From: DATFVA01 sp963839165
Lineage (GTDB): Bacteria > Bacteroidota > Ignavibacteria > Ignavibacteriales > Ignavibacteriaceae
Direction: 5' to 3'
Assembly: GCA_963839165.1 (NCBI GenBank)
Contig: CAWIUG010000005.1
Location: 930,001 to 994,000 of the forward strand
DNA length: 64,000 nucleotides
Shown here in pieces: positions 56,949-64,000 of the stretch. A program made the translations under genes and the position numbers. The notes under the pieces are model-generated. The model saw only the letters and a program-made list of their open reading frames with translations. It ran no database searches and was not told where the DNA came from. Each line of letters opens with the position of its first letter. Position 1 is the first letter of the stretch.

Positions 56949-59900
56949 TTACTGGATAGAGATATGTACATCCAGTCCGGCTTCATTTGTGGTTGTGGGT
57001 GGAATTCTCGCTGCTCCTTCAGGTTCAACCGAGGTTCTCCTATAGAATATTGAGAGGGTAACCTTGGAACTGATAGTGTATTTAATTCTAGGCTCAAGTG
57101 TTGTTCTGATAGTACCATCCTGAGGAGTTCCTTCCTCGGTAAAGTTTAGCATATCATAACGTACAACAGAATTTTTGGAGCTTGTATAGGACATGCTGAA
57201 CTCAATATCGTTCTTAAGCGATATACCGAAAAGCGGCAGTTCGAATCCTGATTTTGAAAATCCTGCAGTAACTCCAATGTCCTTCGAAAAAGTTTCAGAA
57301 ATATTTTTGGTTGTAAGACCCAGGTCGTAAATTGTTCTTGTTCCGTATTTAATACTGCCTATTAGATTCCCCCCCCACATATCGTTAAAGGTCATATTCA
57401 ATCCCGCAATAGGTGAAAATCCATATTCAATTCTTTGAGTAAGGATCTCCTGCACTCCCTCTGGATTCAGTTTAGTTCCCTCAGTATAGGTGGAACTATA
57501 TGCATGTTCCAGCGAGACCTTCTTTGCAAATGATTTAAAGAAAAGGAAGTTTTCAAGGCCGTCCCATGAAAGATGCCAGTTGGGTCTCGGGATATACTTT
57601 GCCACATCCTTAAAAACACCCAGCTTTGAGAGAAGCGGGAGGGTTTCAAATCCCTTCAGGAATGCATTTGATAAAGCCTGCTGAGGATTGGGTGATTCAG
57701 GATCAAAAAGCTCATTAACTTTTTTTATCCCGTTCCCGAATACACTCAGGAACAAGGACGGGGGTAGAGAAAGGAACGACCTTTCAATGGAACCTGTCTC
57801 GGTTACGTTATCAATACTCGGATTTCCAAATTGATCTGTTCTTATAGTAGTATTTTTATTAATCGACCAGGCTACTTTCCAGTTTATATCGATCTTGGCA
57901 CCTTCCCATAAGGGTCTTGACGTTCGGAAGTCAAGATTATTCTTCTGGGTAAACACATCCTGCAGGTTTCCTCCCGGAGCCCTCCTGCCCACATCACTGC
58001 TGATTCCCAGCATAAAACCTCTGGGAGGACCTTTCGAGTAATCGTAGTTAATCCCCCAGAAATTATTAAAGCCTGTTCCCTCACCAAGTATTCCTGATTT
58101 AGCTACGCTGTTATCAAGAGAATAATTAAAGGCAATAGTTTCGTAATCGAAGAAGATGCTCTTCGCCACGCTTTTAAGGAAGCCAAGTGCACGTGTTAAT
58201 GCCGGTTTACGGGGCTGCTGATTGGTAGTATCCACTGCCTCCGAAGTTTCGTCTCCTGTTTTCTTTGTTGTATCAGTACTCTCATTCTGTCCGCCTTCGA
58301 AGTTCCTTCCACGATTTTCCAGGCTTCTTCCTCCACGGTTACCGCGATTACCATTGTTATTTTGATCCCCTCCACCGGTCGGCGCTTCAGGTTTTTCCGC
58401 AAACAGAGGATCCGTCAGCGCTTTTAACCGCAGAGTAAGTCCTGCCTGTAAGCGACTTGCAAAACCAGCGCTCCTGCCCACGGTATCCTGGCGGAAATCA
58501 AAATTCCAGTTATAACTTACGTTATATCCTGCTGTTATCTGGAAGTAACGGTTAATATCCCATACTGTAGGAAGTTTTGGATTTGATTTTAAGTCGAAGG
58601 TCTGGGTGTACCTGTAATCTTTTCCGAAGAATATTCCTGAGAAAATATCTTTCCATATCTCATTATCCGGGCGCTGCACATCATTAGCATTCGTCTCAAG
58701 GTAGGCAAGAGATGAGGTTATGTTAACGTTATAGCTCGTAGCCAGGTTCAGGAAACCTCCTTCGGTAAGCTTCCAGTTAAAGTTGAATCCCCTGGTTGTT
58801 CCAAAGTCCCTGGAAACAATTTCCTGGGAGGTGGAACCGGTCTGTGAACGTGTGATGTTCGTATTTCTCTGCCTCCTTGCTGTTGCATTAAAAGCAAAGT
58901 TCTGCGGGGTATAGTAAACTTTAACGTCCTTATAGTCTGAGAACAAAGCGATGGCCGAACCCAAAACCGGGATGTCCATAGGGTAGAAATAATAATTAGG
59001 ACTTAAATTCAGCGCATAATTCAAGGTTGCATTCCACACCCAACCTCTGTTTGATAATACAGTGGGACTCCTGCTGAATGTTTGATTATAATTAAATCCA
59101 AACGATAATGCATTAAATGTATCTCTGATATACCATTGAGATGTGGGTATCTTTATTTTAATGCTGGAAGCCGACCATGAGTCGGATGAGCTGATTGTTT
59201 GCGATTCAGAAATAATCTGCCCAGGTGATTTTTGAGCTGTAACAGTAGTATCCTGCTGTAATGATTCAATTTGTCTGGCAGCCTCATCAACTTTAATATC
59301 CGTACCCGGAAGGTAGAGAGGTTTTCCCACTGTCTCTGTGTGAGAATAATTTAATCGAAGATTACTCTCAGGAAGATTTACAGGCAGCAGCTTAAGTATA
59401 TTCAAATCTGCAGATACGCCCCAGTTCTTCGATTCAACCCTTGAACCGAACCGGTCTGAAAGCCTGTGGAAAAAAGGGTTTGTCTGACTAATATTAAAGT
59501 TCACAGTCATAAGATCTGCCAGTTTGATGGCTGACGAGAAGCTGTAAGCCCATCCGGGCGAGTCATCCGCACCTACAACCCTCAGTTCGTTCACCCATAT
59601 CTCACCCGATAAAGCATTAGGCGGTTGAGACGACTCTGTACCATATCCGATCTGCCCTGTACGCGGCTCTTTAGGGTTATAGATCCCGACCAATAAAAAT
59701 TTTACAGACGTAAGAGTTGGATTACCTTTTACGCCATACAAATGTCCTGCCCTATTCGGCACCGGTTTCTCTACCAGCCTATTAATGGATGAATCGTTTC
59801 TGGCCAGTTTTATGGCGGTCAGTTCGCTAAAGTTAATGGAAATCTCATTCCAGCCGGGTCTTACAGGCTGACGGTACTCATAAAAGTTATTAGTATCTCC

Positions 59901-62900
59901 TCCGAACCTGAAGTAGACTTCGGAAGCATAACTTCCGCCAGAAGTATCTGATACTGATCCGGGTCCGGTATTTTCATCGCCGTGAATAAATAATTTCATC
60001 TGTTTGTAATTGAAAACATCAAGCGGTCTGAACAGGTATTTAACGGCCTGCCTCGACTGTCCGTCAAGCAGATTTTTCAGAATAAGATCTAATGACTGTT
60101 CATTGCGATAGATCTGTTCATCAGGTCTTGTTCTGTCTCTCTCCTGGAAAACACCCGGAGGTGAAGTATACCCGGGGTTATCTTCAATGTTAATTACTGA
60201 AATTGACATTGTAGTATCCTCGGGAAGCACTTTCTGCCACTGGCTGCCCGTAAGGTTGAATTCGGTTAATCTCAAGTGAACAATTGTATCAGCATTTGTG
60301 ACAAAAAATCGAATAAATTCCACATTTGTAAGTGACGGACTTCCAACTTTACTTTGAAAATCTTTCAGAGGGATACGATAAAGGTACCAGCCTATTCCAT
60401 CATTACCACCATTATCTCCTCCCCCTGCGATATAAGGATTGCTTGCCCTGGTAGTATCAAGAGGTATTTCATAACGAAAATAACTATTGGCAAGATCTAG
60501 ATTACCGTTTTTATTCAGATCTTCAGTATCAGGAAATCTTCCAATATCTGTGAGAACAGCGTTACCCTCGGTTCCGTTTATGTTAAAGTAATCCTGCCAC
60601 CTGTTGCTGCCGGTGCTGGTAAAAGAGAAATTATCACCGCTTGGATCAGTTTTCGTACTGCCTGTATGTGATCTTTCCTCTGCATCTGTCCACCCATCAA
60701 GGCCCACATCCTCTCCCTGATCAATGAGATCATTGTATGGAGGACGATCCTCTGTATTCAGATCTTTATTGGGAATTACATCCTCACTAATCCTGCCGAG
60801 ATCGAGGTATAATTTAGCTCCGGGAGCGGTTCCCTTATCTATTTTAGCCCAGAACTCAACAAATTCAATATTTTCTTCCACAAGGTTGTTCGCTGTGGAT
60901 GAGAGAGGTTTCATAATACCTCCCCAGTTTTTTGCCCTGTCGCCGAGTTGAGGATTATAGTTGTATGTTCCGGGAGTATCGGGAAGAAAAACATAATCCA
61001 TCACAGTTACCTGCTGATCCGCTTTTGCTACCGACTTATTCGGCCAGATCTCTTTCACGTTTACATCACCGGGAGTTACAGTATACCAAATACTTTTACC
61101 CTTATAATCCATCAATTGCTTCGATGTTAATCCCGACAACCGGGTTAGAGAATCGGGGGAACTCAGATCCTTCCACCCCGTGTATGAAACTCCTACCGGA
61201 ATAGTTCTCTTTGCACCTTCAAAGTCGTCTATATAAGCAATACTCTGTCCCTGGTCTGAGGCTATGGTACTTTTCTTTGTATTAGGATCCGGATTGATGT
61301 AAGCATATTCACCGGTTACATTTACAGATGACATTTCCCTGGTTGAGATAATTTTATCCAGTGCTTTAGTCAGGAACGGCATATCAACGCCTGTTTTTGC
61401 ATCAACGCCATATATTGTATTACTCAGCGGCTCTTCACCTATTCTGACCTTATCACTAAGCGTCTGCTGGTTTAAATTCAGAATAGAAAAACCAAGCTGA
61501 GTTTTATCCGAGAAGTCGAATAGTCCTCTTGCTCCCAACAGGGTTTTAGAAGCAAGCTGAAACAGATCATTTTTCTCATAGGTAATTTTTAAGTCGGCAC
61601 CAGGAACAAGCGCTGCATCATTTCGAATTGTAAGCTGGCCGATATTGTAGTCAACGATATAATCGCTTCCAGGAGTCAATTCTCTTCCATTCAATAAAAC
61701 CCTCACCGAATTTTCAACCACATTGAAGCCGAGCTGGTAGACCGACGAAGCCTCACCTGAATATTTACCTGTCATCAGCCATTTATCTTTTACCTTATTC
61801 TGCTGTGCAAATGTTTTTGAGGTATCATATACATCAATATACCTGAGTGAATCAGGAATTCCAGGAGGCAGATCTGCGCCGAAAGGTTGAAGTGTCGGGA
61901 AAATTATTTCCCCTGTCTCCGGGAAAATTGTCAGGTTCGTACGGAAATCAAACTTGTTATCAGGATTCGGATTCTTACTGGCATCAAGCAGATCGAGACC
62001 GAATGCAGTTAATAACCTTATTGTGCCTGAAGGAGTTGCAAGGTCGGTTACAGGTTCCTGTCCCTCTTTTTCATACTCTATATTAAACTCAAACCCTTCT
62101 TCTTTGATATTTCTTCCTCCCAGAGGATAAATATTTTTCAGCTGAAGTTTCCAGGCCCGTTTAAAATCAGGCTGAAGGTTCTGTGGTTTTACAAGTTTCA
62201 ACACTATATGGGAGGATGTATCATTAACGTTTATAGTATTTAGAAATTCTCCATAAACATCGCCGCTCTGCCGCTGATAAGCTACAGCGATAACATCGTT
62301 TTCCTGAAGGTTGGTCTTAAATGTTATATACCCGGTTTCTTTCTGCAGATCATAATCAACACCTTCCTGAAGCAATTCAAACCAGCCTGTTTCTACTTCT
62401 CCGGGAATAGCAGTTGTATCTCCGCTGTAGGTTGCAGGATAGGTTTGTCCCTGGGCAACCGGATAAAGATCTATGTATGCATTCGCTTTTCGCTGTTTTG
62501 TTCTGTCAGTAATGATACCATAAACCGATTTCCAAACTTCAATATTTATTACCCTGTATTCCGAACGGACCAGCGGGGTAGGCTTCCCGTAATAATTATT
62601 AAATAAATTCAGATTAGGGGCTTCACTCGCGTATAAAGTATCGAGGAAATAGTGATTGGTAGAATAATCATAGGCTCTCAGGTTGAATTCCTGCGACGTT
62701 GTTCCGCTATTTACAGACACTTCTTCAGTTTCACCTTTTTTCTGACTGGCCAATGTTGTAAGAGAAAGGGGGCCCAGCTTTAAATTAGCTTTCAATCCAA
62801 ACAGTGCCTCGCTTCCGCCCACAAGGGGAGATGTCTGCAGTGAAACGTTTCCGGCCTCTATACTCTGAATAATCTCATCTTCGTAACCTTCATATTTTAT

Positions 62901-64000
62901 CTTAAGCTGGTTTTCGTACTGGAAAGTTCTTTCCGTATTCCAGTCGGCATTTATATGAAGCTTATCTCCTATTGTTCCAGCAACAGTTATCTGCACCTGC
63001 TGTTTGAAGTCGGGTTCATTCCTTGTGTTTCCGTACCTGGATGCCGTCACCCCTTGCGTGTTCTCATTACGCCAGGCGCCGTGTATATCAACAGCACCTC
63101 CGATTTTAAGACTGATCTTAGGTTCACCGAAGATACTCAGCACTCCCACTTTTGGCAGAGGTATTTCAAAATCGGTTATATTCTTTATTAATTCTCCCAG
63201 CTCCTTCTTGGATGATTTTAGCTCGTATTGATATCCAAGACCTTCCCAAAGTTCTCTTTCATGCAGGGCAAGTTTTGCTTCGATATAGTCTTCGATAGGC
63301 ACTTTTAATAAAATTTTAGTTTCCTGCCCGGCAATTTTTTCTTCAATTATAACAAATTTTCCTGTGGAATCGATCCTGACGGTTCTTTCTCTGGCTGTAG
63401 GCTGAGCAATAAAGGGAGAAGTATTTGGTTTCTGAAGAGTTACGTAAGGCAGATCCCTCCGTTCATAATGAAAATACTTCAGGCGTGCTGTAGAATCGAG
63501 GGCCATCGAATCGACCTTTATGGTATCCGCGGCAACGCCAATTGTATCTGTCCTTAATGAATCAGTATTTAAAGAATCAGTTTTTAATGAATCGTCTTTA
63601 AAGGTCGAATCGGGCGGGAAGAAACCGGTTACAGCGGCAAAGAGATCAGACTGATTAACGGAGAGGGACGCATAGCTATCCTGTTTTTTCTCAAGTGATT
63701 CCAGCTGAGGGTCAAATACCTTTATTGAATCAAGGCTTTGTTCATTTGATGAAGGGGCAGACGTAAGCTGATCTTCACCTTGAATATCAGGAGAATACTT
63801 ATTGCTGTAAGGAGGAAGGGAATCCAGCTTATGGTAATAATCAAATAAGGCATTTATCCAGATAGTATTATCTACCTGTGCCTTTGCCGGAGAGAATCCG
63901 AGATTAACCAAGCTGTAAAAGATCACTACAGAAGCTGCAGTGACCCCTATTATCTCCCGAACCAGATTTGGAAACTTATTTTTAATGTGGAACCCGAAAG
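56949..64000 (-). CDS. sprA: SprA (Sov), type IX secretion outer membrane translocon, partial at window edge
   Basis: About 2,350 residues shown. The reading frame is open past the GTG at 63926 to the window edge, and the preceding codons (FHIKNKFPNLVREIIGVTA) look like a normal signal-anchor lead, so the true start lies just outside. Diagnostic SprA N-terminal features: KVGVLSIFGEPKISLKIGG and the IGDKLHINADWNTERTFQYE block with repeats; the middle carries large beta domains (VRVLLNGRELTPGSDYIVDY, SIAYIDDFEGAKRTIP) and the rest is a giant barrel with aromatic strands ending TRIEYGFSPIAG...ISIQ. In Flavobacterium this is the 36-strand channel through which T9SS substrates leave. 94 bp separate it from porX downstream. 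Confidence 0.95.
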   Translation of the reverse strand, partial: FGFHIKNKFPNLVREIIGVTAASVVIFYSLVNLGFSPAKAQVDNTIWINALFDYYHKLDSLPPYSNKYSPDIQGEDQLTSAPSSNEQSLDSIKVFDPQLESLEKKQDSYASLSVNQSDLFAAVTGFFPPDSTFKDDSLKTDSLNTDSLRTDTIGVAADTIKVDSMALDSTARLKYFHYERRDLPYVTLQKPNTSPFIAQPTARERTVRIDSTGKFVIIEEKIAGQETKILLKVPIEDYIEAKLALHERELWEGLGYQYELKSSKKELGELIKNITDFEIPLPKVGVLSIFGEPKISLKIGGAVDIHGAWRNENTQGVTASRYGNTRNEPDFKQQVQITVAGTIGDKLHINADWNTERTFQYENQLKIKYEGYEDEIIQSIEAGNVSLQTSPLVGGSEALFGLKANLKLGPLSLTTLASQKKGETEEVSVNSGTTSQEFNLRAYDYSTNHYFLDTLYASEAPNLNLFNNYYGKPTPLVRSEYRVINIEVWKSVYGIITDRTKQRKANAYIDLYPVAQGQTYPATYSGDTTAIPGEVETGWFELLQEGVDYDLQKETGYITFKTNLQENDVIAVAYQRQSGDVYGEFLNTINVNDTSSHIVLKLVKPQNLQPDFKRAWKLQLKNIYPLGGRNIKEEGFEFNIEYEKEGQEPVTDLATPSGTIRLLTAFGLDLLDASKNPNPDNKFDFRTNLTIFPETGEIIFPTLQPFGADLPPGIPDSLRYIDVYDTSKTFAQQNKVKDKWLMTGKYSGEASSVYQLGFNVVENSVRVLLNGRELTPGSDYIVDYNIGQLTIRNDAALVPGADLKITYEKNDLFQLASKTLLGARGLFDFSDKTQLGFSILNLNQQTLSDKVRIGEEPLSNTIYGVDAKTGVDMPFLTKALDKIISTREMSSVNVTGEYAYINPDPNTKKSTIASDQGQSIAYIDDFEGAKRTIPVGVSYTGWKDLSSPDSLTRLSGLTSKQLMDYKGKSIWYTVTPGDVNVKEIWPNKSVAKADQQVTVMDYVFLPDTPGTYNYNPQLGDRAKNWGGIMKPLSSTANNLVEENIEFVEFWAKIDKGTAPGAKLYLDLGRISEDVIPNKDLNTEDRPPYNDLIDQGEDVGLDGWTDAEERSHTGSTKTDPSGDNFSFTSTGSNRWQDYFNINGTEGNAVLTDIGRFPDTEDLNKNGNLDLANSYFRYEIPLDTTRASNPYIAGGGDNGGNDGIGWYLYRIPLKDFQSKVGSPSLTNVEFIRFFVTNADTIVHLRLTEFNLTGSQWQKVLPEDTTMSISVINIEDNPGYTSPPGVFQERDRTRPDEQIYRNEQSLDLILKNLLDGQSRQAVKYLFRPLDVFNYKQMKLFIHGDENTGPGSVSDTSGGSYASEVYFRFGGDTNNFYEYRQPVRPGWNEISINFSELTAIKLARNDSSINRLVEKPVPNRAGHLYGVKGNPTLTSVKFLLVGIYNPKEPRTGQIGYGTESSQPPNALSGEIWVNELRVVGADDSPGWAYSFSSAIKLADLMTVNFNISQTNPFFHRLSDRFGSRVESKNWGVSADLNILKLLPVNLPESNLRLNYSHTETVGKPLYLPGTDIKVDEAARQIESLQQDTTVTAQKSPGQIISESQTISSSDSWSASSIKIKIPTSQWYIRDTFNALSFGFNYNQTFSRSPTVLSNRGWVWNATLNYALNLSPNYYFYPMDIPVLGSAIALFSDYKDVKVYYTPQNFAFNATARRQRNTNITRSQTGSTSQEIVSRDFGTTRGFNFNWKLTEGGFLNLATSYNVNITSSLAYLETNANDVQRPDNEIWKDIFSGIFFGKDYRYTQTFDLKSNPKLPTVWDINRYFQITAGYNVSYNWNFDFRQDTVGRSAGFASRLQAGLTLRLKALTDPLFAEKPEAPTGGGDQNNNGNRGNRGGRSLENRGRNFEGGQNESTDTTKKTGDETSEAVDTTNQQPRKPALTRALGFLKSVAKSIFFDYETIAFNYSLDNSVAKSGILGEGTGFNNFWGINYDYSKGPPRGFMLGISSDVGRRAPGGNLQDVFTQKNNLDFRTSRPLWEGAKIDINWKVAWSINKNTTIRTDQFGNPSIDNVTETGSIERSFLSLPPSLFLSVFGNGIKKVNELFDPESPNPQQALSNAFLKGFETLPLLSKLGVFKDVAKYIPRPNWHLSWDGLENFLFFKSFAKKVSLEHAYSSTYTEGTKLNPEGVQEILTQRIEYGFSPIAGLNMTFNDMWGGNLIGSIKYGTRTIYDLGLTTKNISETFSKDIGVTAGFSKSGFELPLFGISLKNDIEFSMSYTSSKNSVVRYDMLNFTEEGTPQDGTIRTTLEPRIKYTISSKVTLSIFYRRTSVEPEGAARIPPTTTNEAGLDVHISIQ

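Noticed and set aside
1..64000. tRNA, rRNA, tmRNA, RNase P RNA, CRISPR repeats, transposases
   Set aside because: No GTTC-type T-arm with matching acceptor, no GAGGAAAGTCC-type RNase P core, no regularly spaced repeat array and no transposase-like product were seen by eye.

Overview
The window is a chromosomal segment of a Bacteroidota/Ignavibacteriota-type bacterium, most likely Ignavibacteria or a close relative. The evidence is a very large SprA (Sov) type IX secretion channel, a PorX-type response regulator, a hybrid one-protein two-component system with a reg_prop propeller and AraC output, TonB receptor and DUF1573 families, and TAnnTTTG-type promoter elements with weak Shine-Dalgarno sites. 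Base composition is AT-rich and genes lie on both strands. I saw no rRNA, tRNA, CRISPR array, prophage or insertion sequence.

Layout. 0.5-6.6 kb: small membrane protein, lipocalin, LemA/DUF2207 pair, membrane proteins, CDF-like protein; the gap at 0.78-1.25 kb holds interleaved inverted repeats that could fold as a pseudoknotted RNA. 6.7-11.4 kb: a medium-chain dehydrogenase, then a minus-strand three-gene cassette: an all-helical protein with a faint sigma region 2 look, a small anti-sigma-like protein, and a membrane protein joining a Lon-type peptidase domain (Ser216/Lys263) to a periplasmic propeller-like domain. This is the best candidate for an undescribed system. 11.5-15.6 kb: hybrid two-component protein. 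15.9-20.2 kb: small exported proteins and an AsmA-like protein. 21-25.4 kb: PIG-L deacetylase, microprotein and sodium:solute symporter. 25.4-27.9 kb: rhomboid protease, DUF116 protein, YtxH protein. 28.1-33.1 kb: porin-pstSCAB behind four TTAAYA repeats at exact 11-bp spacing (a Pho box). 33.2-37.8 kb: CPBP protease, TonB receptor, TetR regulator. 37.8-42.1 kb: phnDCE-pstB-phoU operon with its own weaker Pho box. 42.2-46.8 kb: stress-type small proteins, M1 peptidase, ruvB, acyltransferase. 47.0-49.9 kb: hsp20-dnaK-hsp20. 50.2-51.7 kb: birA and coaX. 51.8-56.9 kb: porX-tsaE-tsaB-DUF1573-accD-panC on the minus strand. 56.9-64 kb: sprA, running off the right edge.

Two functional blocks stand out. 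Phosphate acquisition has two transcription units (outer membrane porin plus PstSCAB; PhnDCE-type transporter plus a second PstB and the only PhoU), probably co-regulated by a PhoB/PhoP-like factor. Type IX secretion is represented by SprA and its regulator PorX, next to essential housekeeping genes.

Quality caution: at least eight conserved genes (hybrid kinase, DUF116, pstB, TonB receptor, tetR, acyltransferase, dnaK, porX) are each broken by one single-base indel, mostly at or near homopolymers, while the other frame continues the family sequence exactly. Because dnaK is included, sequencing or assembly error is more likely than real inactivation. I annotate each as one gene spanning both frames.
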